NCBI GenBank assembly: GCA_002495945.1
Contig: DAHU01000137.1
Location: forward strand, 1 to 16,834
Length of the DNA: 16,834 bases
Reading direction: 5' to 3'
Origin: Euryarchaeota archaeon UBA13
Lineage (GTDB): Archaea; Thermoplasmatota; Poseidoniia; Poseidoniales; Poseidoniaceae
In this document: positions 1 to 7,488 of the stretch, piece by piece
Position numbering within the stretch: the stretch's first letter is position 1
Layout: the number at the start of each line of letters is the position of its first letter
Program-made: the position numbers and the translations under genes
Notes under the pieces: generated by a model
What the model saw: the letters and a program-made list of their open reading frames with translations, nothing else
The model's database searches: none
Told to the model about the DNA's origin: nothing

Positions 1-1
1 A

Positions 2-178
2 GAATTCTTGCAGAGACTTTGGGAGCAGATGAATACAGGAAATTGTCGCGGTGCTGCGACAGGTCGCAATATTCACCAAAAAGATACAGAACGTGCAGTA
101 AAGATGACTGCTGCTTGCCACGCGATTATTTGTGAAGGTGCGTCGGTAACTGATGCCCTCAAAATTTACAATTCTTGA
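2..178 (+). CDS. DhnA/LsrF-type class I aldolase, C-terminal end (partial)
   Basis: The window opens inside this gene; the frame starting at base 2 reads 58 codons to a TGA at 176-178. The visible tail contains GAATGRNIHQ, then an alternating helix and CEGASVTDAL. That matches the C-terminal pattern of DhnA-family class I (Schiff-base) aldolases, where a phosphate-binding Gly-Arg-Asn segment is followed by a final 'IVHEGASVEEAL' helix. The family includes archaeal fructose-bisphosphate aldolase, 2-amino-3,7-dideoxy-heptulosonate synthase (archaeal aromatic pathway) and LsrF. The catalytic lysine lies outside the window, so the substrate cannot be chosen. The next gene on the same strand begins 17 bases after the stop at the preferred start, so they are probably co-transcribed. 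Confidence 0.72.
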   Translation, partial: EFLQRLWEQMNTGNCRGAATGRNIHQKDTERAVKMTAACHAIICEGASVTDALKIYNS

Positions 179-183
179 TTTAT

Positions 184-190
184 GAGGTGG
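184..190 (+). promoter_or_regulatory. Shine-Dalgarno site deciding the oxygenase start
   Basis: GAGGTGG lies five bases before GTG 196. The same motif with a 4-5 base spacer precedes the TTG starts at 1844, 5757 and 13601. It therefore favours GTG 196 over the upstream in-frame TTG at 175, which overlaps the previous stop codon and has no such site. Confidence 0.6.
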
Positions 191-195
191 AGGAA

Positions 196-1242
196 GTGGG
201 TGTAATTCATCCAGATATCTGTAAGGCTGAAACATTGCCATCAGAATATTACACGGATGAAAAATTGTATCATCAAATATTAGACAAATTCCCAACTTCA
301 TGGTCTTTCATCGGGCCATCCTCTATGCTCAATCAAAACACTGTTGTTCCAGTATCAATTGGTAAAATTCCAATGCTGTTGACAAAAAAAGGTGATGAGA
401 TAAACTGTGTGTCAAATGTTTGTACCCACAGAGGGATGATTCTATGCCAGGAAAATAAAACAACTTCATCGATTATTTGTCCTTATCATGGGCGAACTTT
501 TTCCCTTGATGGTAAGATAAAACACATGCCAAAATTTTCTGGCGTCGAAAATTTCCCTGCACCAAGTGATGATTTGCCCTGTGCGCAAGTGGTTAATTGG
601 CATGGTATGTTGTTCGCTAACTTGTCAGCATCGAAAACCTTCGATGAATACATCTCAGTGGTAGAGGAGCGTATGAATTTCATTGAATTTTCCCGGCTTA
701 CTATTGTTGATAACCTAGCTCGTTTGCACGACATCTCGGCGAATTGGATGCTTTATGTAGACAATTATCTTGAGGGATTCCACATACCTTATGTGCATAA
801 GGGACTAAATTCAGTTATTGATTATTCAAATTATGAAACCGAGGTATTTGATGATGCAGTACTTCAAGTTGGTTATGCAGTTGACGGCGAGGAAGTATTT
901 GACATTCCGGCAGGACACCAAGATTACGGCAAAAACATTGCCGCTTATTACTGGTGGATATTCCCGAATCTAATGTTGAATTTCTACCCGTGGGGGTTAT
1001 CAATCAACGTTGTCAAACCAAAAGGCATCAGTTCAACTCAAGTCGTCTACCACGGTATGGTATTAGATCAAGATAAATTCGGCATCGGAGCTGGCGGTGA
1101 TTTGGATACTGTGGAGCATGAGGACCAAGATATCGTTGAGGGTTGTAATTTAGGCATGAATTCGCCACTATATCATCGAGGGCGTTATTCGCCTACGATG
1201 GAAAAGGGCGTTCACCATTTTCACAGATTGCTTACTGAATGA
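196..1242 (+). CDS. Rieske non-heme iron oxygenase, alpha subunit
   Basis: This is the catalytic subunit of a ring-hydroxylating or demethylating oxygenase: electrons pass from a [2Fe-2S] Rieske cluster to a mononuclear iron that activates O2. From GTG 196 (348 aa), Rieske ligands are C76-x-H78 (CTHRG) and C95-xx-H98 (CPYHG). The C-terminal domain has the iron-site helix NYLEGFHIPYVH with H196 and H201, and an EDQDIVE segment whose Asp (about 312) is the likely third ligand. The start at 196 gives the usual family opening (HPDICKAETLPSEYYTD). The length is somewhat short for the family. No ferredoxin or reductase gene is adjacent; the diflavin reductase at 9799 is the only redox partner in view, and pairing them is speculative. 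The substrate is unknown. Choline or carnitine monooxygenase-like and aromatic dioxygenase roles all remain possible. Confidence 0.88.
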   Translation: MGVIHPDICKAETLPSEYYTDEKLYHQILDKFPTSWSFIGPSSMLNQNTVVPVSIGKIPMLLTKKGDEINCVSNVCTHRGMILCQENKTTSSIICPYHGRTFSLDGKIKHMPKFSGVENFPAPSDDLPCAQVVNWHGMLFANLSASKTFDEYISVVEERMNFIEFSRLTIVDNLARLHDISANWMLYVDNYLEGFHIPYVHKGLNSVIDYSNYETEVFDDAVLQVGYAVDGEEVFDIPAGHQDYGKNIAAYYWWIFPNLMLNFYPWGLSINVVKPKGISSTQVVYHGMVLDQDKFGIGAGGDLDTVEHEDQDIVEGCNLGMNSPLYHRGRYSPTMEKGVHHFHRLLTE

Positions 1243-1244
1243 AT

Positions 1245-1589
1245 TCAGAATTTGTCTTCAGCAGGAGTTCCTGTGGTGACGTTACCATCTTGGTCGATGA
1301 TGATTGGTGTTCCTTCTTCCCAGCCTGGGCAGTTGCTGGAAACCCAAGTTCGAGTTGCCCATTCGCAGATGTCATATCCGCCAGAGAGAATTCCAGATCG
1401 CTTTATGTATCCAACTTTGACAATGTCTTTGTCTTTAGATAGAACGTTACCCAATTGTTGGCTTGTAGTGCCGTGACGCATCGTACTATTGATGTGTTCC
1501 AAAATCTCCGCAGTGTTGCGGGGTCGTTCTCCTAAAAATTTCTTGATTTTTTCTCTTATCCTAGTTGTTTTCATCATAATCACGCTCAT
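1245..1589 (-). CDS. Small winged-helix-like protein, function unknown
   Basis: The 114-aa reading frame runs from ATG 1589, with further ATGs at 1577 and 1574 that could be the true start; none has a clear ribosome site. The first 70 residues look like a winged helix-turn-helix: a basic helix (RIREKIKKFLGERP), then TAEILEHINST, a recognition-helix-like GTTSQQLGNVLS and a wing around KVGYIKRSGILSGGYD. The tail (about 75-114) is short, contains two cysteines and tryptophans, and is not recognised. The gene converges on the oxygenase with two bases between the stops. It diverges from the large winged-helix gene, with the repeat-rich region 1678-1780 between them, so it may bind there. That role is inference. 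Confidence 0.6.
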   Translation of the reverse strand: MSVIMMKTTRIREKIKKFLGERPRNTAEILEHINSTMRHGTTSQQLGNVLSKDKDIVKVGYIKRSGILSGGYDICEWATRTWVSSNCPGWEEGTPIIIDQDGNVTTGTPAEDKF

Positions 1590-1677
1590 GTCACGCAGCG
1601 CATATCCATTGAATAATTGCCACTAAATGACAGGACAGCGGTGGCTGATATAATAGTTCCTCCAAAATCAATAGTTT

Positions 1678-1780
1678 GTTACATTTAGGTACGAAATTAA
1701 GTGTAAAAAAGTAACCAATTATGATGGGGTGTAAGTAAATCCATACTATTCCAGTGGAAATATGTAACTAAATGTAACTA
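1678..1780. repeat. Cluster of GTAAC-type repeats in a divergent promoter region
   Basis: The 254-base gap between the two divergent winged-helix genes holds GTTACATTTAG at 1678-1688 and its exact inverse complement CTAAATGTAAC at 1768-1778. ATGTAACTA is repeated directly at 1762-1770 and 1772-1780, and a further GTAAC lies at 1711-1715. The surroundings are AT-rich, with possible TATA elements around 1649-1654 and 1780-1805. Repeated short motifs in both orientations between divergent genes are typical of operator sites. Both flanking genes encode putative DNA-binding domains, so autoregulation is plausible but unproven. Confidence 0.5.
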
Positions 1781-1831
1781 TAAATTATATTAAACAATAA
1801 AATTATAACATAATTGTGAGTAGCGCACTTT

Positions 1832-1838
1832 GAGGTGA
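1832..1838 (+). promoter_or_regulatory. Shine-Dalgarno site deciding the start at 1844
   Basis: GAGGTGA is five bases upstream of TTG 1844. The alternative in-frame GTG at 1835 lies inside this site and is therefore unlikely to be used. Confidence 0.6.
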
Positions 1839-1843
1839 CATAT

Positions 1844-4357
1844 TTGTCTAAAAACAGGATAAGAAGTCACTACCAGCGCCGTATTCTTACTTGGTTGGTT
1901 GATAACAGTGGCTCGGTATCTGAAGTTTCAAAATCACTCAAACTCCAGACGCCTCATGCTTCATCTTCGTTGAGCGAATTAAGAAAAAGAGGGTTGGTGC
2001 ACAGAGATGACGCTCATGGAATCCGAGGGGCGATACACAGTATTACCCAAGCTGGTAGAAAACAATTAGAGGAAGATCGTCTAAGTCTGTATAAGAGATA
2101 TGTGGCAAAAACAAATCAAGAATCTGATGGTATTGTGTTAGAAACTAAAGGCCGTGAATTGCTACTTTGTTATCATAAAAACCCACCAAACTCTTTGATT
2201 TCCCTACCACTATATCCGTATAGTGACAATTCCGATGATGCAATAATCTCCAGTGGAACAGATGGGGTGATTTGGGCATCAGTCGTCCCCGATTCAACTC
2301 GATGGTATTCTACTGATACACTAAAGCAGGTTTCACCACCGAATGAACTCGGTACGGGTACCTTAGATGCATGGTTGCAAACCACTGATTCATTTGCTCT
2401 AGTGCGGGCAATTTTGTTTGAGCCAATCAAGCAGTGGAATGTTCCACCAGGGACTGAATTTTCGACTCCGAATTTGCACTCTTCACCATTACCAAAAGTA
2501 ATTACGACAGGGAAACACAGTATTGGAAACATTGTTGGGACTGAGCTTGGCGTCATGTGGGAGAATAGACTTCATGCTCACCTATCGTCTAATGTTGATA
2601 TTAACATTCTAATCAACTCGTTTTCACAGGAGGCATATGTAATGCGCAAAAATCCGGTTAAACCTGATGTGACAAATATCCCAATTGGTAGTCTGTTCGA
2701 ATGGCTGAAGTTACGGCACAAGCGATTAGGTGAAAATAAAATCACTGAGAAATTCCTTCACCTTAAATCAATCATCCAGAGTGACTCAATAAACGGATTG
2801 AGTTTTTCCTTGCAGAAGGAAATTGCGAAGGATTTTGGTTACTGTAATTGGATTGATGAAATTCCAAGAAATATCGAGATATCGAATCTCTCAAGTAATG
2901 GCCTAAAGGCTATAATTCGGCATTTAAAAAACAGCCTCGATGCAGAATATGTAATCGAATGGGACTGGCCAATTAATGACGATATAGAGTTTCTAAATCA
3001 CTTGATAAGAGACACTAACTGCCGTCTGTTGGTAACCAAAGTAGGTCCACCAAGGAATATTATCTCTACATTGGGAACATTAAATTCTCTATCAGATTTA
3101 GCAATGGTTCGGTTAGAATTGCCAAATCAACACTCTCTCGATATCAAACTAACCGGCGATTCAAGGCCACAAATGAGTATTTCTCACAGCGTCGTACCGG
3201 CCGATGCTGTTGAATTACTATCGGCTTTTAATGATGGTAATTGGCAATTAGACTTGATGTCCGAGGTATCAAGGGATTTTGAAACGAGTAGCCAAATTTG
3301 GCAGGCTTTGAGTAAATATCCTGATGGCGATGAGATGTGGGCAAACAGTATTGAAACATCTAATCCATTGGCGGCATGGATTGCAACTCCTATCGAACAC
3401 CGCCCAAGCCGATGGGTAAGAGTTCAAAATAAATTTGATACAAATTGGGCAGATTTACTGCCGCTTGAAAATTCTTCTGCAGAGTTAATCGCGGCAAGTT
3501 TACATCAAGGTAGCGAGAATTTTCGTTCAAATGCAATTGATCAACTCGCTCAGCGATTTCTTTTAGACCATCAGCTGCTTATTGAAATCGAAAATTTAGA
3601 CGGCAACTCGCTACAATCAAGTGGGATTTCAACCGCTATTCTATTGGTGTGCGATAAATTACCTGATGAATTTTCTAAGTATGTTACCTCGGCAGTAGAT
3701 AATTGGTTAGACTATCCACTATTCCCTGCGAGGGTACTTAGTGCCTTATTTACTAGTAATCAGCATGGTGATACAGACCGTTTTGGAGTTTACAACAAGG
3801 TTGTCCTAGCCTCTAAAATTCATCCAAAAGATTCGATTTTGTTCAACTGGGGTCGTTACGTTGCTTGCCTAAAAAATTCTGAGACAATTCAAAATGAATT
3901 GATGCGGACATTTATGACATTACTACCTTATCATTGGTGGCAAGCAAACTCTTCAGATTGGCTGGTTAGTCAATTATCCAGTTCTGCTGGGCGCAGATGG
4001 TTGACCAATCAGACCATACCATGGCCAGCCTTAATTTTTAGATTAGATGGCGAATTGTCAGGACCTCCCGGCTCACAAAGCAAATTTGTCAGGAAGATAC
4101 CGCCAACTTCCGAGTTGCTTTTCATTCCCATAATGCAGGATTGTCTGGCTAAAGATTCACTCATGGATGTTTATGATTTAGCATCCAAGACCGAGGACAA
4201 TAAATTCAACATAACCCCACGAACTCATCCCATGATCGGGTATCTGGTTCGGTCGCTTCAAGAATGGCCAGATTTTGATAGTGATATAATTGACCAAGGT
4301 GACAAAATGACCGGATGCTTGTTATTTGGTATTTCTTATCATAAAAATATCATTTAA
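1844..4357 (+). CDS. Large winged-helix-domain protein of unknown function
   Basis: From TTG 1844 this encodes 837 residues. Residues 1-75 resemble a MarR-like winged helix (IRSHYQRRILTWLVDN, then SVSEVSKSL, SSLSELRKRGLV and a beta wing ending in ITQAGRKQLEEDRL). About 750 further residues match no family I recognise. There are no membrane segments, signal peptide, Walker A loop or metal motif. The middle (about 350-420) has a hydrophobic strand, an acidic WDWPINDD, a helix, then TNCRLLVTKVG, faintly like the Walker B and sensor strands of STAND ATPases, but the P-loop is absent. The rest is helical and rich in W, L and S, possibly repeat-like. It could be a ligand-responsive regulator. It stands alone, ending just upstream of the structured RNA region. 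Confidence 0.7.
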   Translation: MSKNRIRSHYQRRILTWLVDNSGSVSEVSKSLKLQTPHASSSLSELRKRGLVHRDDAHGIRGAIHSITQAGRKQLEEDRLSLYKRYVAKTNQESDGIVLETKGRELLLCYHKNPPNSLISLPLYPYSDNSDDAIISSGTDGVIWASVVPDSTRWYSTDTLKQVSPPNELGTGTLDAWLQTTDSFALVRAILFEPIKQWNVPPGTEFSTPNLHSSPLPKVITTGKHSIGNIVGTELGVMWENRLHAHLSSNVDINILINSFSQEAYVMRKNPVKPDVTNIPIGSLFEWLKLRHKRLGENKITEKFLHLKSIIQSDSINGLSFSLQKEIAKDFGYCNWIDEIPRNIEISNLSSNGLKAIIRHLKNSLDAEYVIEWDWPINDDIEFLNHLIRDTNCRLLVTKVGPPRNIISTLGTLNSLSDLAMVRLELPNQHSLDIKLTGDSRPQMSISHSVVPADAVELLSAFNDGNWQLDLMSEVSRDFETSSQIWQALSKYPDGDEMWANSIETSNPLAAWIATPIEHRPSRWVRVQNKFDTNWADLLPLENSSAELIAASLHQGSENFRSNAIDQLAQRFLLDHQLLIEIENLDGNSLQSSGISTAILLVCDKLPDEFSKYVTSAVDNWLDYPLFPARVLSALFTSNQHGDTDRFGVYNKVVLASKIHPKDSILFNWGRYVACLKNSETIQNELMRTFMTLLPYHWWQANSSDWLVSQLSSSAGRRWLTNQTIPWPALIFRLDGELSGPPGSQSKFVRKIPPTSELLFIPIMQDCLAKDSLMDVYDLASKTEDNKFNITPRTHPMIGYLVRSLQEWPDFDSDIIDQGDKMTGCLLFGISYHKNII
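4341..4350 (+). promoter_or_regulatory. Candidate TATA box for the structured RNA / CoA gene transcript
   Basis: The AT-rich ATAAAAATAT, inside the last codons of the preceding gene, could be an archaeal TATA box. Transcription would then start near 4370, just before the first hairpin of the downstream region. This rests on composition and spacing alone. Confidence 0.3.
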
Positions 4358-4369
4358 TACGATGGTTTC

Positions 4370-4712
4370 ATTTATGTTGGCGTATGCCACGAACTGCCGT
4401 ACTAGCAACATCGGGCAGAGCTACTGTGAAATTGCAATGAAGTTCGATACCAATGTACGGTCCGCTATCGAAGACCAAAATGACCCTTCGGGGGATGATT
4501 TTTGGGGCAAAAGCGGTAAACCATTTGATAGGTTATGGGTCCTTGTGCGACGTAAGGATGAACTCAAGACAACCACCCTATCATACAGCACGCCCCGGCA
4601 CCGAGGGTCAGGCCTTGGAGCAATGCGATGAAACAGGCCGTTAGGAGCCGGGGCACAGCGCTGACAAGCAAAGAAATCGAGTTATCGACCCAAAATCGAG
4701 CGATTAACTCAA
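4370..4712 (+). ncRNA. Candidate structured RNA or long structured leader
   Basis: This 380-base gap carries no convincing gene but a dense row of stems. TGGC/GCCA pairs at 4378-4389, and CTGCC/GGCAG at 4394-4398 and 4414-4418. TTCGATA/TATCGAA pairs at 4443-4449 and 4466-4472. A two-part stem at 4475-4505 is capped by a C(UUCG)G tetraloop at 4486-4491. GATAGG/CCTATC pairs at 4527-4532 and 4577-4582, with an inner TCCTT/AAGGA. A perfect 8-bp GC stem, GCCCCGGC/GCCGGGGC, joins 4592-4599 to 4647-4654, and GAGTTATCG pairs with CGATTAACTC at 4679-4710. Loop bases 4399-4402 (GTAC) can also pair with 4455-4458. The UUCG loop indicates the plus strand. I could not match it to SRP RNA, RNase P RNA, 5S rRNA, tRNA or a riboswitch. 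It ends 26 bases before the CoA gene, so it may be an independent RNA or that gene's leader. Confidence 0.55.
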
Positions 4713-4737
4713 AGGCCAATTTCGTTACAGGCAAGCA

Positions 4738-5760
4738 ATGGCAACTAATTACAGCTATGCTTGTTGCCTCGTCGGGGGAACTTTTGACAGATTTCATTCG
4801 GGGCACAAATTACTACTAAGCATGGCTATATCCCGCTCAGAAAGGGTAGAAATTCACGTAATCAATGATAATCTAGCCGGCCGTAAATCAACCTTCATTG
4901 AAGATTATGATACGAGAGTTAATTCTATTCTTGATTGGTTAGAAGAGAAATCATATCACTCAGTTAAGTTGTTTCAGTTAGACGATGCTTTTGGCCCAGC
5001 GCCTTCTCACAAATCCGCCGATGTAATTGTCGCAACACCGGAAACTGTTGGTAATTGCCACGAAATAAACCGTATGCGCAGCGCTCAAGGTTTAGCAGAA
5101 TTAGCAATTCTTGAGGTGCCCCACATGCTAGATTATTCTGGCAAAATTATCAGCAGTTCGAGGATAAGAAGCGGAATAATTGACTCCGAGGGTAATCCAT
5201 GGATTGAGCCACATCAGCGTAGTCAAAATCTGAAAATGGTTTCGAGTTTAGATGAAGAACTCAAGACACCCATGGGAGTTTTATTCCAAGGTCCGGAAGA
5301 ATTTCCAGAAATCGCAATGTCTGAGGCATTAGAGTTCATCGACCGAGAAAATAGTGCTATTATCGCAGTTGGTGATGTATCAGTGGCAACGCTGATTGGT
5401 ATGGGGTTAACGCCCGATGTCGGAATAATTGACGGTATGACAAAACGGGCAGAACTTGATGATGCCCAAAAAGTAGTAACAACGAGTTTCAAGAATAAAC
5501 TCAGTGCAGTGAACCCTCCCGGTCATTTGACGCCTTCACTCATTGAGGCAATTGAACAGGCCCTGTCGAACGAAGCGCCGACAGTAATCAATGTAGATGG
5601 GGAAGAGGATTTAGCTCCAATAATTATCCACTGTCTTGCGCCAATTGGGACCTCAGTTGTTTACGGTCAACCAAAGGTAGGGGTTGTGGTACAAATTTCA
5701 AGCCTTGAAGTAAAGCAACGTTGCCGTAACATAATATCAATGTTCGAGGTGGTTGATTGA
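4738..5760 (+). CDS. Fused phosphopantetheine adenylyltransferase / GTP-dependent dephospho-CoA kinase
   Basis: A bifunctional enzyme for the last two steps of CoA synthesis in the cytosol. Residues 7-160 are an archaeal-type PPAT (COG1019): the nucleotidyltransferase signature GGTFDRFHSGH (13-23) binds ATP, and ISSSRIRSG (138-146) is the conserved C-terminal motif; it adenylates 4'-phosphopantetheine. Residues about 165-335 match the DUF359 family (COG1909), shown in Thermococcus to be a GTP-dependent dephospho-CoA kinase. They include GDVSVATLIGMG (212-223), PDVGIIDGMTKR (226-237), NPPGHLT (259-265), DGEEDLAP (287-294) and VVYGQPKVGVVV (307-318). The two are usually separate genes. ATG 4738 starts right before the PPAT fold; no ribosome site is visible, so translation may depend on the upstream RNA region. 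The stop overlaps the next gene's TTG. Confidence 0.9.
   Translation: MATNYSYACCLVGGTFDRFHSGHKLLLSMAISRSERVEIHVINDNLAGRKSTFIEDYDTRVNSILDWLEEKSYHSVKLFQLDDAFGPAPSHKSADVIVATPETVGNCHEINRMRSAQGLAELAILEVPHMLDYSGKIISSSRIRSGIIDSEGNPWIEPHQRSQNLKMVSSLDEELKTPMGVLFQGPEEFPEIAMSEALEFIDRENSAIIAVGDVSVATLIGMGLTPDVGIIDGMTKRAELDDAQKVVTTSFKNKLSAVNPPGHLTPSLIEAIEQALSNEAPTVINVDGEEDLAPIIIHCLAPIGTSVVYGQPKVGVVVQISSLEVKQRCRNIISMFEVVD
5746..5752 (+). promoter_or_regulatory. Shine-Dalgarno site for the glycosyltransferase TTG start
   Basis: GAGGTGG sits inside the final codons of the CoA gene, four bases before TTG 5757. It supports a TTG start that overlaps the upstream stop codon and implies coupled translation of the two genes. 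Confidence 0.6.
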
Positions 5761-6872
5761 CTAGCAATCCTCTAATCTCGGTAACAGTTTGTGTTCGAGA
5801 TGGTGTTGATTGGGTTGACGGCTGTATAGAATCCCTGAGAAATCAAACCTATCGTCCCCTCGAAATCATCGCAGTTGACGATGGTTCGACCGATGGCTCA
5901 CGAGAACGGCTAAAACAGTGGCATAGTCCTGATAATGAGGTTCCAGTTTTTGTTCATGTTCAAGATGCTCTTGGACTATCTGCAGGTAGAAATCTTGCTG
6001 TTGAAAATTCACGCGGTGAGTGGATTGCGATAACTGATATTGATGTCAGACCAACTCAAAACTGGCTTGTTAATCTATATGAAAAATCACACTCTGTCGA
6101 TGATGATGAAAATGTCGTAGCCGTAACAGGTAGGACAATTTTTGAACGTGCAGACGATTTAGTGAGTTTGCTGAGATCGGTAGAAATAGAATCAAAATAT
6201 CGTTCAAGGCCAAGGAGGACAAGTCTAGCAAATGGCCCGTGTTCAATGTTTAGGCGAGACTCGCTTAACGAAATTGGAGGGTTTGATCCCGCATGGTATC
6301 ATGCTGAGGACATGGAAGTTAGTTTGAAACTTCTCGAACAAGGAGGGAGCATAATATATGCTCCTGAAGCAGTGGTTGCTCACGTCGCTGAATCAGGTCG
6401 CAAACGCTTTCTTGGCAAACGCTCGAGAGATGCGAGGGCTCACGTGAGGATTGTGCGAAAATATCCTAAAAGTCGACGTAGCGGGCCAAATTTTGATTTC
6501 ATTGGCAGTTCAACAACGGTATTTATCGTCGCACCGCTGTGGTTTGTGGCAATACTGTCAGGCTTGCCATTTCTTTACTTATTTTTACAATCGGATAATC
6601 GAAGTTGGGATGAAATCCAAACGTGGTGGCAAACCAATGTTTTGTTGGTGACATTAGGGCTTTTACTGGTACAGGAATTGGTTCTGTGGCGTGGACCTTT
6701 GGGAGTTGTCAATCGGACTGCTATACTTTACAGCAGCAAAAATCGCGTATTTGTCTACCTTGCTTTGAAGGGTTTAATCCTGCAGTGGAGTTTAGCATTG
6801 TGGAAAGGTTTGATGCTCGGCTGCTATGATATGTTAACCAAGAAGAACGGCCATGATTTCAAAAAATCATGA
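5757..6872 (+). CDS. Membrane-anchored family 2 glycosyltransferase
   Basis: This 371-aa protein transfers a sugar from a nucleotide- or lipid-linked donor, probably at the cytoplasmic face of the membrane. Residues 6-50 form the GT-A nucleotide-binding fold (VCVRDGVDWVDGCIESL, EIIAVDDGSTDGS). D94-I-D96 is the metal-binding DxD. GGFDPAWYHAED (174-185) supplies the acceptor/catalytic ED motif. Two strong hydrophobic segments follow at about 254-277 and 294-311, and a third weaker one at 333-355, so the C-terminus is membrane-bound. The basic stretch at 215-242 may lie along the membrane. The TTG start is fixed by the overlapping upstream stop and ribosome site. It may act in protein glycosylation or surface polysaccharide synthesis; the acceptor cannot be read from the sequence. 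Its link to CoA synthesis looks positional only. Confidence 0.85.
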   Translation: MTSNPLISVTVCVRDGVDWVDGCIESLRNQTYRPLEIIAVDDGSTDGSRERLKQWHSPDNEVPVFVHVQDALGLSAGRNLAVENSRGEWIAITDIDVRPTQNWLVNLYEKSHSVDDDENVVAVTGRTIFERADDLVSLLRSVEIESKYRSRPRRTSLANGPCSMFRRDSLNEIGGFDPAWYHAEDMEVSLKLLEQGGSIIYAPEAVVAHVAESGRKRFLGKRSRDARAHVRIVRKYPKSRRSGPNFDFIGSSTTVFIVAPLWFVAILSGLPFLYLFLQSDNRSWDEIQTWWQTNVLLVTLGLLLVQELVLWRGPLGVVNRTAILYSSKNRVFVYLALKGLILQWSLALWKGLMLGCYDMLTKKNGHDFKKS

Positions 6873-7430
6873 ATTGCTTTCTTCAGCCTTTGGTGAGTTT
6901 GCAGCATAGACGAGAGCGAATCCAAAGGCCATCAAACCAATCGTAACTGAATATACACCGGGGTCTATCCAGCCTGTTGACAATATTCCAAAGTATAGGT
7001 AATTGATTACGCTGAGAAGAAGACACCATGCTCCTATGGTTTTAGACCATCCTCCATTGTCAGGGTCGGCCAATGACATCCAAGTTTGGTTGACAAAAAT
7101 TGATTTGACCCATGCGCCAACTCCGCCATCCTGTTCGTTGATGGTTTTTAGACCCAGAACGGTGAAAACGCCACAGATTGCAACAAACACAATATCAGAC
7201 ATAACGAAAGCTGGTGCTGTGTCCAAATTTTCGAATGCTTTGTTGGTTAACTCAAAAGTCAATACTCCCGACCAGGATACACGATAACTTGGATGAATCT
7301 CTCCAAGCAGGTTTAGTACGGCGAGAAAAATGCCTAGCAAGCCCAAACCGACGAACCAGTTAGACAGTGTTTGTGAGGGATTTATGACCATTTGAATAAA
7401 TCCATCATTTGTCTCATTTACTTCGCTCAT
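6867..7430 (-). CDS. Four-helix integral membrane protein, unknown
   Basis: From ATG 7430 this encodes 187 residues. AGGTGGG lies six bases upstream (7437-7443), which supports this start over the longer open frame that would run into the orc1 gene. Four hydrophobic segments can be seen: WFVGLGLLGIFLAVLNLLG, VMSDIVFVAICGVFTVLG, TIGAWCLLLSVINYLYFGIL and YSVTIGLMAFGFALVYAA. The loop between helices 2 and 3 is longest (VKSIFVNQTW through PDNGGW). There are no catalytic or transport motifs, and I do not recognise the family. The final six bases overlap the end of the glycosyltransferase on the other strand: the palindrome TCATGA holds both stop codons. It lies 58 bases downstream of orc1 and may be transcribed with it. 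Confidence 0.75.
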   Translation of the reverse strand: MSEVNETNDGFIQMVINPSQTLSNWFVGLGLLGIFLAVLNLLGEIHPSYRVSWSGVLTFELTNKAFENLDTAPAFVMSDIVFVAICGVFTVLGLKTINEQDGGVGAWVKSIFVNQTWMSLADPDNGGWSKTIGAWCLLLSVINYLYFGILSTGWIDPGVYSVTIGLMAFGFALVYAANSPKAEESNS

Positions 7431-7488
7431 GCGTCGCCCACCTGCCTTCTGATTATAAGTACACCGAACATAGATTTTTCGAATAATT

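Noticed and set aside
1239..1476. Plus-strand open frames overlapping the small winged-helix gene
   Set aside because: They are complementary-strand frames of a minus-strand gene with a better helix-turn-helix pattern, and no ribosome site supports them.
4603..4624. SRP RNA-like motif (GGGTCAGG ... GGAGCAA)
   Set aside because: It resembles the SRP54-binding loop, but the GNRA-capped stem between the two strands is missing (only CCTT intervenes), and the flanking bases do not form the expected helix.
4370..4737. RNase P RNA
   Set aside because: Neither strand contains the GAGGAAA-type CR-I or the ACAGAA-type CR-V element needed to form the universal P4 helix.
4326..4819. Several short open frames on both strands between the large winged-helix gene and the CoA gene
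   Set aside because: They overlap one another, follow the GC-rich stems, lack ribosome sites and show no protein-like pattern; the region looks like RNA instead.
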